A model generated the notes under the pieces. That model was not told the origin of the DNA and made no database searches. It saw nothing but the letters and a program-made list of their open reading frames with translations. DNA of 64,000 bases from Halobacteriales archaeon QS_4_69_225 (GTDB lineage: Archaea; Halobacteriota; Halobacteria; Halobacteriales; Haloarculaceae). The stretch lies in NCBI GenBank assembly GCA_003020965.1, contig PXRL01000009.1, positions 27,975 to 91,974 of the forward strand. Direction: 5' to 3'. The position numbers and the translations under genes were made by a program. Of this stretch, positions 35,479-44,891 are shown one piece after another (the first letter of the stretch is position 1; the number at the start of each line of letters is the position of its first letter).

Positions 35479-36897
35479 ATGGCGGCTCAAACCAAGGAGG
35501 AACGAACCCGCACCAACACCTTCCGACTCGCTCCACGCGAAGACTGGAAGCGAGTGTGCCTGATCGAACTCCTCGACTCCGCAGCCGCTCTCGTCAACAT
35601 CGTCACCTACCACCGACGGCAAACCTACTTCGACCCGGATAAGACACGGAGCGATATCTGGAATGCCATCACGAAGACGGAAATCCGCAGCCGCTTCCAG
35701 CCCGTCCTTGGTCGCGCCATCACCGACAAGCTACTCGACAAGTGCGATGAAACGTGGGACGCGTTCTTTACACAACTCGACGACTGCTACGATGGTGAAC
35801 GAGAAGACAAGCCCAGCCCACCCGGGTACTGGAAGGACGACGGGAGTCGGGTGTTGAAAACCGTTGTTCGCAACGACGCCTACACCATCGAGTGGGGAGA
35901 GCACTCGCGGATTGAACTCGCTCTCGGTAGTGAACTGAAAGAGAAGTACGGTATTCCCCTCAACAAACGTCTCCGCGTCCCTGTCCGGGGCAATCCAAAG
36001 TGGGACGGGAAGAGTGGGCGCTTGGAACTCGAGTACGACCGAATCACCGAATCGTTCACGGTACACCAGCCTGTCACATTCCGACATGATACAATACGGG
36101 CCACGCCATCCAGCGGCGGGGACGCCGTGGCCGCCGTGGATGTCGGTGCCAACAACTTCGTCGCCGTCACGAGTTCCGACGGCCACCAAGCCGTGTTCCA
36201 CGCACGGCCCCTCTTCCACCATTTTCACCGGTATACGGAGCGTATTGCAGACCTGCAATCCCAACTCTCCGACGACCGGTACTCAACTCGGCTAATCGAA
36301 CGACTGTACGATGAACGTGGGGCGCACCGCAATCACGCGCAGGATGCACTCGTTCGCCATCTCTCCCGCCTCTTTGAGGAGTGGGGCGTGAGTGAGGTGT
36401 ACGTCGGTGAGTTGGACGACGTCAGAGAGGAGCACTGGTCAGCGATAGTGAACGAGAAGACGGACTTGTTCTGGGCGCATGGTCGCTTCTGCCGCCGGAT
36501 GCAGACGGTGTTGGAGGCTGAGTGTGGGATCACAGTTCGGGAGGAGTCAGAAGCCGGCACGTCCTCACGGTGTCCGCGGTGCGGTGAGGACGACCACGTC
36601 AGACGGAACGGTGATGTGTTCCAGTGTGGTTCGTGTGGATTCGAGGGACACAGCGATGTGGTGGGAAGTGAGAATTTCCTCCAAAACGTGATGCGCGACG
36701 ATGTTGAACTTGCAGGGTCGATGGCTCGGCCCGCGGTCTCCCGAGAGAACACGACGGAGAGAGGACACGCGACTGTGCCTCGCCTCGAGTGGGACGATCA
36801 CCGCTGGCGACGGCGGGATCGTTGGACCAAAGAGGAGCCCGCAAACCAGAGTACCCGCGAGGGGAATATTGCCTCCGGGATCTCAGGCCCGGCCTGA
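35479..36897 (+). CDS. tnpB: RNA-guided endonuclease TnpB (IS1341-type transposase)
   Basis: RuvC motifs AAVDVGANNFVAV and VYVGELDDV, zinc ribbon CPRCGEDDHVRRNGDVFQCGSCG, GFEGHSDVVGSENFL. Confidence 0.94.
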   Translation: MAAQTKEERTRTNTFRLAPREDWKRVCLIELLDSAAALVNIVTYHRRQTYFDPDKTRSDIWNAITKTEIRSRFQPVLGRAITDKLLDKCDETWDAFFTQLDDCYDGEREDKPSPPGYWKDDGSRVLKTVVRNDAYTIEWGEHSRIELALGSELKEKYGIPLNKRLRVPVRGNPKWDGKSGRLELEYDRITESFTVHQPVTFRHDTIRATPSSGGDAVAAVDVGANNFVAVTSSDGHQAVFHARPLFHHFHRYTERIADLQSQLSDDRYSTRLIERLYDERGAHRNHAQDALVRHLSRLFEEWGVSEVYVGELDDVREEHWSAIVNEKTDLFWAHGRFCRRMQTVLEAECGITVREESEAGTSSRCPRCGEDDHVRRNGDVFQCGSCGFEGHSDVVGSENFLQNVMRDDVELAGSMARPAVSRENTTERGHATVPRLEWDDHRWRRRDRWTKEEPANQSTREGNIASGISGPA

Positions 36898-36945
36898 ATC
36901 ACCCACGAGAGGAATCCCACGGCTTCAGCCGTGGGAGGAGGTCAA
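36800..36945 (+). ncRNA. Candidate omega-RNA / sense-overlapping RNA of the TnpB element (3' end at the right-end hairpin)
   Basis: 8-bp hairpin CCCACGGC-TTCA-GCCGTGGG at 36916-36935 then GGAGGTCAA; position matches known omegaRNAs/sotRNAs overlapping the tnpB 3' end. 5' boundary is a guess. Confidence 0.55.
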
Positions 36946-36971
36946 GACCGACAGCGGCGGTGATCCCCGGA

Positions 36972-37013
36972 CTACGGCATCCAGACGTTCTCGTCGGCGT
37001 AGACCTGCCTCAT
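36972..37013 (-). pseudogene. Truncated DUF5615-type PIN-like toxin, N-terminal 13 codons only
   Basis: MRQVYADENVWMP* starts within the stop codon of the DUF433 gene; (L/Y)ADENV is the DUF5615 N-terminal signature. Confidence 0.6.
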
Positions 37014-37255
37014 ACCGACGGTTCCGCGGCACCGGCCTCGCCGCCACGTTCTCGGAATTCCTCGAGGTGGGCGTAGTAGTACGCCAGTGCCGTGTGTACG
37101 TCCTCGAGGGTCAACACCGGATAGAGGTCGATTATTTCGTCCGGCGAGTAGCCGCTGTGCTCGTAGGCACTCGCGATGTTCCACACCCGGATACCCGTCT
37201 CCTCGATGGTCGGGGCACCGTCGCTGTGGTCCGGGTCGCGGACGATTTCGGTCAT
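37010..37255 (-). CDS. DUF433 family (VapB-type) antitoxin
   Basis: TIEETGIRVWNIASAYEHSGYSPDEIIDLYPVLTLEDVHTALAYYYAHLEE. Confidence 0.88.
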   Translation of the reverse strand: MTEIVRDPDHSDGAPTIEETGIRVWNIASAYEHSGYSPDEIIDLYPVLTLEDVHTALAYYYAHLEEFRERGGEAGAAEPSV

Positions 37256-37433
37256 ATACGCTTGTTTTGCGCCATGGTATATAAACGGTCGGCGACCCAT
37301 CCAGTGTCGAGAGACCCACCCAGCGCGGACGCTCGCGGGTGACTCCCGGGCGACCCCGGCCTCATCGAGGTAGAGGTCAGAACGGTCCCCGTCCGTTCCC
37401 CCGCAGGTACTCCCGGGGACGGCATTCGTGTGA

Positions 37434-37553
37434 CTACGTTCGGCACACCCCACAGTGCTTACCTCCCTCGGGGTCGTGGTACGGACAACGACATGTCTTC
37501 GGCGACCAGGAGAGATACGCAGGGTTCCGCCAGGGCGTCCGTGAGTTCTCCAT
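37434..37553 (-). CDS. Candidate small zinc-binding protein (39 aa)
   Basis: MENSRTPWRNPAYLSWSPKTCRCPYHDPEGGKHCGVCRT; dense Cys/His pattern CxCPxH...HCGxC; start overlaps the moxR start on the opposite strand. Confidence 0.4.
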   Translation of the reverse strand: MENSRTPWRNPAYLSWSPKTCRCPYHDPEGGKHCGVCRT

Positions 37554-38520
37554 GAACGACACGACCGACCAGGCGACGGCGGCGACGGACGCCGATCTCG
37601 ACGTCGAGACGGCGGGAGAGACGGCGCGCGCGGTCATCGACAACGTCCAGCGCGTCATCGTCGGCAACGACGAAGTGATCGAACACCTGGTCACCGCGCT
37701 GCTCGGCGGCGGCCACGTCCTGTTGGAGGACGTCCCGGGCGTGGGCAAGACGATGCTGGCGCGGTCGATCGCCGAGTCCTTCGACTGCTCGTTCAGCCGC
37801 GTGCAGTTCACGCCGGACCTGCTGCCGGCCGACATCACCGGCGCGAACGTCTACGACCAGAAGGACGGCGAGTTCGAGTTCCGCCCGGGACCGGTGTTCG
37901 CCAACGTGGTATTGGGCGACGAGATCAACCGCGCGCCGCCGAAGACCCAGGCGGCGCTGCTGGAGGCCATGGAGGAAGAGCAGGTCAGCGTCGACGGCCG
38001 GACCCGGGCCGTCCCGGACCCGTTCGTCGTCATCGCCACGCAGAACTCCGTCGAGCGGGAGCGGACCTACGAGCTCCCGGCGGCGGAACTCGACCGGTTC
38101 ATGCTGAAGCTCCGGCTCGGTTACCCCTCCGAGGACGAGGAGACGACGGTCATCGACCGCGCGGTCGGCGGCCACGCCATCGACGACATCGAGCCCGTCG
38201 CGCGGGCCGAGGACCTCCGGGCCGCCCGGGCGGCGACCGCCCGAATCGAGGTCGGCGACGCCGTCCAGTCGTACGTCACGCGGCTGGCGAGCCACACCCG
38301 CGAGCACGCACAGCTGGGCGCCAGCCCCCGCGGCTCGATCGCGCTGGTCCGGGCCGCACAGGGGCGGGCACTGCTGGACTCCCGGTCGTACGTCGTCCCG
38401 GACGACGTGCAGGCGGCGGCGCCGGTGGTGCTGCCCCACCGGATGCGGGCCGAACCGGGCGGCGCCGACGCCGCCGAACTCGTCGCGCGGGCCCTCGAGG
38501 CCGTCCCGGTCGAGGGGTGA
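37552..38520 (+). CDS. MoxR-family AAA+ ATPase
   Basis: HVLLEDVPGVGKTMLARSIAESFDCSFSRVQFTPDLLPADITG, GPVFANVVLGDEINRAPPKTQAALLEAMEE. Confidence 0.97.
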   Translation: MNDTTDQATAATDADLDVETAGETARAVIDNVQRVIVGNDEVIEHLVTALLGGGHVLLEDVPGVGKTMLARSIAESFDCSFSRVQFTPDLLPADITGANVYDQKDGEFEFRPGPVFANVVLGDEINRAPPKTQAALLEAMEEEQVSVDGRTRAVPDPFVVIATQNSVERERTYELPAAELDRFMLKLRLGYPSEDEETTVIDRAVGGHAIDDIEPVARAEDLRAARAATARIEVGDAVQSYVTRLASHTREHAQLGASPRGSIALVRAAQGRALLDSRSYVVPDDVQAAAPVVLPHRMRAEPGGADAAELVARALEAVPVEG

Positions 38521-38524
38521 CCCG

Positions 38525-39595
38525 ATGGGGCTCCGTCTCCGGGACCTGCGGCCGACCCGCCGCGGTATCGTCGCCGCCGCGATCGTGACGGGGGCGCTGC
38601 TGGCCGGGACGGCGGCGCCGCGATCGCTGAACGCGGTCGTGGTGCCGGGGCTGGTGGCGGTCGTCGCCGCCGTCGTCCAGCTGTTACGAGCCGGCGAGCC
38701 GGCCGTCGAGCGGTCCGTCCCGGCGCCGGGCTTCCCCGGCGAGCGCCGGACCGTCGAGGTCGAAATCGACGCGACGGTTCCGTGTCGCGTCGTCGAGGCG
38801 GTCGGTGACGGGCTCGCGGCCGACGACCCGACGGCGGCGGTCGGCCACGGCGGCCGCCTGACCTACGAGGTCGAACTGCGGCGCCGCGGTGCCCACGACC
38901 TCGGGCCAGCGACCTGCCGGGTCACCGACTCGCTGGGGCTGTTCGCCGCCGAGGTCGCCACGACCGGAACGGCGACGGCGCTGGTTTACCCGCCGGTCCG
39001 GTCGATCGACGGTGAACCGCTGTCGGCGCTGACCCGGCGGGACCGCGGCGGCGAGCGGACCTCCTTCGAGCGACTCCGGGAGTTCTCGCCGGGCGACACG
39101 ATGCGGGACATCGACTGGCGGGCCAGCGCCAAGCGCGGGGCCGACGAGTTCGTCGTCGCGGAGTACGGCGACCGCGCCGGTGGCGACGTCGAGATCGTAA
39201 CCATCGCCGGCGAGGCGGCGCCGGGCGGGGCGGACGCGATGGCCGCGACGGTCGCCGGCGTCGCCGCCCGCCTCCACGACGCCGGGGTGACGGCGTCCGT
39301 GGCGGTCCCCGGCGGCCGGCAACGGGCGCCGCCGGGGCGGGCGAGGGCGCTGCTCCGGCTGCTGGCGCTGACCGGCGACGGCCGCCTCGATGCCGAACGG
39401 CGGGAGGCCGCCGACGTCCGCGTCGTCGGCGAGGGCGACCGGGCGACGGTGTCGCTCGCGGACGAGGAGGTCGAGATCGAGGTCGAAGTCGAGGTCGAGG
39501 TCAAGGGAACCGACGCCGTCGACGGCGGCCGCGAGTACGGTTACGAGCGCGCTCACGGCCGGACCCGGGACCGTGATCGAGAGGTGGTGGCGTGA
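38525..39595 (+). CDS. DUF58 domain-containing protein
   Basis: ERTSFERLREFSPGDTMRDIDWRASAKRGADEFVVAEYGD. Confidence 0.93.
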   Translation: MGLRLRDLRPTRRGIVAAAIVTGALLAGTAAPRSLNAVVVPGLVAVVAAVVQLLRAGEPAVERSVPAPGFPGERRTVEVEIDATVPCRVVEAVGDGLAADDPTAAVGHGGRLTYEVELRRRGAHDLGPATCRVTDSLGLFAAEVATTGTATALVYPPVRSIDGEPLSALTRRDRGGERTSFERLREFSPGDTMRDIDWRASAKRGADEFVVAEYGDRAGGDVEIVTIAGEAAPGGADAMAATVAGVAARLHDAGVTASVAVPGGRQRAPPGRARALLRLLALTGDGRLDAERREAADVRVVGEGDRATVSLADEEVEIEVEVEVEVKGTDAVDGGREYGYERAHGRTRDRDREVVA

Positions 39596-41793
39596 GCGCC
39601 GCCGACGGCGTCCGCCGGCGGGCGAGAGCGCTCTTCGACCGGCTGCCGGTCGCCCGGGCCGCCGCGCTCGGCGGCGTCGGGCTCACCCTCGGGGCCTTCC
39701 TGTCGGTGCTCCACGGCGTCCTCGTGGTGACCGGCGACCCGACGCGGCTCTACTACGTCGTCGCCGGCGCGGGGCTTGCGGGGACGGTCCTCGCGCGGGT
39801 CATCCGGCCGCGGGTCGCCGCGGCGATCGGGATCGTCGGCGTCGCCGCCGGGATGTACCTCTACGTCGCCTCGCTGCCCGGCGGCTTCGGCTTCCTGGCG
39901 CTGCTGGCGCCGATGCTCGACGACGCGGCGGCGCTGCTGTCGGGGCTGTCGGTGCTGCGGGTGGTCAACGCCGATATCTGGGCGCTGGCGGCCGCGCCGG
40001 CACCGGTGTTTCTGGCGTGGTACCTGGCGGTACGGGGGCGGTACGGGGCCGGCGCCGGGGTGGCCGGCGCCGGCCTCGGGCTGGTCGTGCTGACCGGCGA
40101 CGCGACGACGGCGACGACGCTGGCCGGCGTTCTCGGGGTGGTGCTGGCGGTCGCCTTCGGCGACTGCGACCGCCGGGGCGAGCGGCTCCGCAACGCCGAC
40201 GGGGTGGTCGTCCTGCTGGCGACGATGGTCGTGCTGACGCTGTTCGTCGGCGTCGTCCCGGGCGCCGCGGGGTCGCTCGTCTCGACCGACGGCGTCAGCG
40301 TCGGCGGCGAGACGTCGACCGTGGAATCGAGTCTCGTCTACGCCGGCGACAGCGTCGCCGTCGCCGGGGCGGTCGAACTCTCGCCGGAGGTGCGGTACAC
40401 CGTCGAGTCCGAGTCGGCCGCCTACTGGCGGGTCGGCACCTACGACCGCTACACCGGCGGCGGCTGGGTCCGGTCGGGGAGCCTCCGGAGCTACCGGGGC
40501 GATCTCCGGTCGCCGCCGGGCCGCAGCCGGACGCTCACGCAGACGTACACCGCCGAGACCTCGATCGCGTCGCTGCCGGCCGCGGCCAGGCCGACCGCGA
40601 TACGGGACGTCCCGGTTCCGGTGCAGGTGACCGCCGCCGGGGCCTTCCAGCCGGCCAGCCCGCTGCAGGCCGGCGAGTCGTACACGGTCGTCAGCGAGCG
40701 GCCGACCGCCGACGCCGGCGACCTCCGGACGGCGGGCACCGACTACCCCGAGGCCGTCGAGGCACGATACACCCAGTTGCCCGCGAGCACGCCGGACCGG
40801 GTCGCCGAACGGACCGGCCGGCTGACCGCCAACGCAGACAACCCCTACGACACCGCCCGGGTCGTCGAGCGGTACCTCCGGAGCAACTACGATTACTCGC
40901 TGGACGTCGAGCGGCCGAGCGGCGACGTCGCCGACCGGTTCCTCTTCGAGATGGACGCCGGCTACTGCACCTACTTCGCGACGACGATGGTGACGATGCT
41001 CCGCACGCAGGATATCCCCGCTCGGTTCGCCGTCGGCTACACCTCCGGCCAGCAGGTGGAAAACGACGAGTGGACCGTCAGGGGGTACGATTCCCACGCC
41101 TGGGTCGAGGTCTACGTCCCCGAGACGGGGTGGATCCGGTTCGACCCGACGCCGAGCGCCCCCCGCGAACGGACCGAACGGCAGCGGCTCGCCGACGCCC
41201 GCGAGTCCGGTAGCGAGGCCGTCGACACCGACGCCTCGAACGACTCCGAACTCGACCGCGAGACGCCCGAGCCGCGGCCGACCGCCACGGACGACCCGAC
41301 GGCGGGCCCGCTCCGGGACGGGAGCCGACCGCCCGGCGTCGATCGGAGCGGCGAGACGGGCGGCGACGACTCCTCCTCGCCGTCGGTGCCGCTGCCGAGC
41401 CAGGAGCAGGCCGGCGTCGGGCTCGTCGTCCTGGCGGGGCTGGCCGCCGCCGGCCGACGGACCGGCGCCGACCGCCGGCTCTACCGCGAACTGTGGCTCC
41501 GGCGGCTGCCGGACGACTCCCCCGAAGCGACCGTCGTCGGAGCGTTCCACCGGGTCGTCCACCTCGAGGAACGGGCCGGCCGCGAGCGCGACCCCGGCGA
41601 GACGGCCCGGACGTTCCTCGCCGACAGCGACCGACGGGCCAGACGCGTCGGCGAGCTCTACGAGCGGGCGCGGTACGGTCACGGCGTCGACGAGGCCGAC
41701 GCCGCCGAGGCCGCCGCACATCTGTCCGACCTGCTCGGGGAACGCTCTCGGCTGCCAGCGGGGGTGAGACGGCCGCAGACGGGCTCCCGATAG
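39592..41793 (+). CDS. Transglutaminase-like membrane protein (DUF3488/TgpA-like plus DUF4129-like tail)
   Basis: TM N-terminus; MDAGYCTYFATTMVTMLRTQDIPARFAVGYTSG, YDSHAWVEVYVPETGWIRFDPTPS; GTG start overlapping the DUF58 stop. Confidence 0.93.
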   Translation: MSAADGVRRRARALFDRLPVARAAALGGVGLTLGAFLSVLHGVLVVTGDPTRLYYVVAGAGLAGTVLARVIRPRVAAAIGIVGVAAGMYLYVASLPGGFGFLALLAPMLDDAAALLSGLSVLRVVNADIWALAAAPAPVFLAWYLAVRGRYGAGAGVAGAGLGLVVLTGDATTATTLAGVLGVVLAVAFGDCDRRGERLRNADGVVVLLATMVVLTLFVGVVPGAAGSLVSTDGVSVGGETSTVESSLVYAGDSVAVAGAVELSPEVRYTVESESAAYWRVGTYDRYTGGGWVRSGSLRSYRGDLRSPPGRSRTLTQTYTAETSIASLPAAARPTAIRDVPVPVQVTAAGAFQPASPLQAGESYTVVSERPTADAGDLRTAGTDYPEAVEARYTQLPASTPDRVAERTGRLTANADNPYDTARVVERYLRSNYDYSLDVERPSGDVADRFLFEMDAGYCTYFATTMVTMLRTQDIPARFAVGYTSGQQVENDEWTVRGYDSHAWVEVYVPETGWIRFDPTPSAPRERTERQRLADARESGSEAVDTDASNDSELDRETPEPRPTATDDPTAGPLRDGSRPPGVDRSGETGGDDSSSPSVPLPSQEQAGVGLVVLAGLAAAGRRTGADRRLYRELWLRRLPDDSPEATVVGAFHRVVHLEERAGRERDPGETARTFLADSDRRARRVGELYERARYGHGVDEADAAEAAAHLSDLLGERSRLPAGVRRPQTGSR

Positions 41794-41827
41794 TGTTTAA
41801 TATCACCGTCGTGTACGCCCGGACGTA

Positions 41828-42121
41828 ATGTCGGAAGTCTGCTCGACGTGCGGGCTCCCTGACGAACTCTGCGTCTGCGAGGACGTCGCCAAGGAGTCGC
41901 AGGAGATAACCATCCGCATCGACGAGCGCCGATACGGAAAGGAGGTAACGGTCGTCGAGGGGTTCGACCCCCGCGACGTCGACCTGGATTCGCTGTCGAG
42001 CGACCTGAAGTCGAAGTTCGCCTGTGGCGGCACCGTCGAGGACGGCGCCATCGAACTCCAGGGCAACCACCTCGACCGCATCGAGGACTTCCTTCGAGAG
42101 AAGGGGTACACCGTCGCGTGA
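41828..42121 (+). CDS. SUI1/eIF1-family translation initiation factor
   Basis: [56 protein letters not shown]. Confidence 0.96.
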   Translation: MSEVCSTCGLPDELCVCEDVAKESQEITIRIDERRYGKEVTVVEGFDPRDVDLDSLSSDLKSKFACGGTVEDGAIELQGNHLDRIEDFLREKGYTVA

Positions 42122-42189
42122 CCGCCCTCTGACCGCACGTCGAGCCTCCGTTCTCGTTCCGTTCTCTTGTCGCCGAGCGGCCGCGCCGG

Positions 42190-42570
42190 TCAGAACGGCG
42201 CTTCCTCTTCTCCGTCGCCGGGCTCGGCGCCGCCGTCGACGGTACCGCCGCCCCGGTCGCCCGTCTCGAGGTCGTACGACCAGCCGCTGATCCCGGTCGA
42301 CAGCGACTCGACCCGCCCGGAGAAGCCGTCGAAGGAGCCAATGAGTCGGGCCGCCTGGACGCTGGCCTCACCCTTCGGGCAGACGGTGACGACACGGTCG
42401 GCGCTAGCAACCGCCTCGATCCGGTCGGTCAGCTCCTCGAACGGGACGTTCTCGCTGTCGGGGATGTGGCCCCGCCGGAACGCCGACGGCGACCGGATGT
42501 CGACGACCCGGACGTCCTCGTCGTCGGCCAGCAGCGCGTGCAGTTCCTCGTCGTCGATCTCGCCGTACAT
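42190..42570 (-). CDS. Rhodanese-like domain protein
   Basis: DVRVVDIRSPSAFRRGHIPDSENVPFEELTD, VVTVCPKGEASVQAARLI. Confidence 0.92.
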   Translation of the reverse strand: MYGEIDDEELHALLADDEDVRVVDIRSPSAFRRGHIPDSENVPFEELTDRIEAVASADRVVTVCPKGEASVQAARLIGSFDGFSGRVESLSTGISGWSYDLETGDRGGGTVDGGAEPGDGEEEAPF

Positions 42571-42606
42571 ACCGGTCGAAGGGCGACGACGGGCTTAAGC
42601 GGCCGG

Positions 42607-43275
42607 CTACAGGTAGCCGTCGGCCGCCGCCAGCAGCAGCCCCTCCATCGTGGCGTCGTTGGCCGGCGGCTCGCGGGCCAGCTCCCGGGCCGTCTCCGGC
42701 GGGACGGTCCGGACGTCGAGGAACTCGCTGCCGTCGAGCGTCCGCTCGCCGGTCGAGAAGTCCTCCGCCCAGACGATGCCGCGCTCGTGTCGCAGCAGCC
42801 CCGTCGAGCACCAGAACGACTCGATCAGCTCGACGTCGCCGGCGACGAGACCGACTTCCTCCTCCAGCTCGCGGGCGCCGGCCTCGGCGTAGCTCTCGCC
42901 GTCCTCGACGACGCCGGCCGGCAGCTCGTAACACAGCTCCCGGATGGTCGGGCGGAACTGCTCGACCATCACGACCGCCCGGTCGGCGTCGACCGGCGGC
43001 AGCCCGAACGCCGCGGGAGCGTCGACGACCGCGACGACGACGGCCGCCGGCGGCAGCTCCGCCCAGTAGTAGCGCTTCCGGTCGCCGTCGGGCAGTTCCA
43101 CGAGGTCGTAGCCGCCGGTGTACCAGCCTGTTTCGTACTCCGCGACCGACTCGACGACGTGCCAGTCGTGGTCGGCGGGGCTCGGATCAGGGTTCGACCC
43201 CGACTCCGGGTTCGACCCCGACTCCGACTCCGACTTCGACTCCGAGTCGGGGTCCGGGTCGGCGTCGTCGGTCAC
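42607..43275 (-). CDS. NUDIX hydrolase (ADP-ribose pyrophosphatase-like)
   Basis: ELPAGVVEDGESYAEAGARELEEEVGL (Nudix box). Confidence 0.93.
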   Translation of the reverse strand: MTDDADPDPDSESKSESESGSNPESGSNPDPSPADHDWHVVESVAEYETGWYTGGYDLVELPDGDRKRYYWAELPPAAVVVAVVDAPAAFGLPPVDADRAVVMVEQFRPTIRELCYELPAGVVEDGESYAEAGARELEEEVGLVAGDVELIESFWCSTGLLRHERGIVWAEDFSTGERTLDGSEFLDVRTVPPETARELAREPPANDATMEGLLLAAADGYL

Positions 43276-43694
43276 GCTGCCTCCGGCGGCCGGACGATCT
43301 CCAGCCGGTAGCGCGTTCCGTCGACCCGCAGGAAGGCGACGTCGCCGGTCGGCGAGTCGCCGCGCCGGTCGACGGCCGCCGGTGTCCGGGCCTCGAACTC
43401 CTCGAACTCCGCGAACGGCGTGTGCGTGAACGCCCCCTTGAGCCCGACGACGCCGGTGTAGTACGGCTCCGACCGGCCCGGGCCGTCGTCGGCCGCCGTG
43501 ACGGCTCCGAAGGAGTAGGGGAACCGGCGTTCGGAGAGGTTCTCGCCGGCGACGGCCGACCCGCCGGCGGCGACCGTCGCCTCGACGTAGTAGGGGTCGC
43601 CGGTCCGGATGAGGCCGGGCAGCGCGCCGAGCGCCAGCAGCGCGACGACCAGCCCGGCGATGACCAGCAGGGCGTTGCGGGTTACGGGTCGCAT
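43272..43694 (-). CDS. Membrane-anchored hypothetical protein
   Basis: MRPVTRNALLVIAGLVVALLALGALPGLIRTGDPYYVEATVAAGG...; overlaps its neighbours as in an operon. Confidence 0.7.
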   Translation of the reverse strand: MRPVTRNALLVIAGLVVALLALGALPGLIRTGDPYYVEATVAAGGSAVAGENLSERRFPYSFGAVTAADDGPGRSEPYYTGVVGLKGAFTHTPFAEFEEFEARTPAAVDRRGDSPTGDVAFLRVDGTRYRLEIVRPPEAA

Positions 43695-44101
43695 AGCTCC
43701 TCGCGGTAGAGGCGGTTGAACGCCATCCGACGGACGGTCGCGACGGCCGCCTCCGGCTCGGAGCCGAACGTCGCCGCCACCGCCCGGCCGGCGGCGGGGG
43801 CGTCGTGCCAGGCGACCCGGTCGGCCGCCTCGTGACCGACGACGTGGACCTCGTGGGCCGTCTCCGTGCGCCAGGCCTCGAACGCCTCGGCGTCGTCGAC
43901 CCGGACCGCCAGTTCCTCGGCGAACATCGCCTGTCTGGCCGTCTCCACGACGTCGCCCGTCACCCGGTCGTCGTACTCCTCGCGGTCGAACTCCATGGCC
44001 TTCGCGACCTCGCGGACGACCGACTGTGCCGTCGGCCCGAGCGCCTCGAAGCGCTCGCGGGCCGCCGTCCACGTCTCCGGCGCCAGCGTACCCTCGGGCA
44101 T
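43682..44101 (-). CDS. Haloarchaeal DUF5809-like protein
   Basis: 139-aa acidic helical ORF next to a DUF5810-like gene. Confidence 0.6.
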   Translation of the reverse strand: MPEGTLAPETWTAARERFEALGPTAQSVVREVAKAMEFDREEYDDRVTGDVVETARQAMFAEELAVRVDDAEAFEAWRTETAHEVHVVGHEAADRVAWHDAPAAGRAVAATFGSEPEAAVATVRRMAFNRLYREELCDP

Positions 44102-44126
44102 GCCCACCCGTACGGGCGCAGGGGTA

Positions 44127-44585
44127 TTACCCGTTGTTATCCTCGTCGCTCTCGTTGCCCTCGTCCGCGAGCATCCGGCGGGTCATCTCGCGGGCCTCCT
44201 CGAGAACGGCCGCCGTCTCCTCGTCGGTCGGCTCGCCGGCCCCGCCTCGGTCGCGCATGCGGCTTGCGTGCGCGCGGTCAGCGTGGTCGTGGCCGTGGGC
44301 CGCGTCGTCGAAGAGGACGCCGGACCGCTCGGCCGGCGGGTCGCCGCCGTCGTCGTCGAGGCCGCCGACGGTGTCCTCGAACACCTGGGGGAACTCGACG
44401 GCCTCGACCTCCTCGGTGGCGACGTCGGCCAGTTCGGTCTCCCCCAACTCCTCCCAGCCGGGGACGTGCTCGTCGAGCCAGGCCTCGTGTGCGCCGTCGC
44501 CGAGCATGGCGGTGAAGGCGAGGTGGTTCGCGAGATGACCCCCGTCGGCCTGGGGGTCCGAGCAGACCGGACAGGCGTATCCCAT
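44127..44585 (-). CDS. Haloarchaeal DUF5810-like protein
   Basis: MGYACPVCSDPQADGGHLANHLAFTAMLGDGAHEAWLDEHVPGWEE with N-terminal zinc finger. Confidence 0.65.
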   Translation of the reverse strand: MGYACPVCSDPQADGGHLANHLAFTAMLGDGAHEAWLDEHVPGWEELGETELADVATEEVEAVEFPQVFEDTVGGLDDDGGDPPAERSGVLFDDAAHGHDHADRAHASRMRDRGGAGEPTDEETAAVLEEAREMTRRMLADEGNESDEDNNG

Positions 44586-44891
44586 GCCCGTCGTTGCGGG
44601 GCCAGCCGCAAAACGGCTTTGACCTCCCTCTGCGGCCGAAGCCGCGGGATTCTGCACGCGGTGGACGTCCCGGCGATGCCGCACCCGGTGGCACGTTTCC
44701 CCTCGCGGGTACTCCGGGTCAGGGGCACCGGGCCGGCCCCGTTCGATAGCCGCGTTTTCGCCGTCCCGCGTGTCTTTCCGTCCCGTCTCGGATAGAGTGA
44801 GCGTCCGGGATGCGGGGGTCGTCGGCGGGAGATCGGTGGGCCGTGTCGTCGCCTGCGCCTACCACCCGGGTGGGCGTCCGCTCGTCGCGTG

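Larger units (their letters stand above)
35085..36945 (+). mobile_element. IS200/IS605-family (IS1341-type, tnpB-only) element; ends approximate
   Basis: Intact TnpB ORF followed by the hairpin GGAATCCCACGGCTTCAGCCGTGGGAGGAGGTCAA typical of haloarchaeal IS200/IS605 right ends; left end uncertain. Confidence 0.7.
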
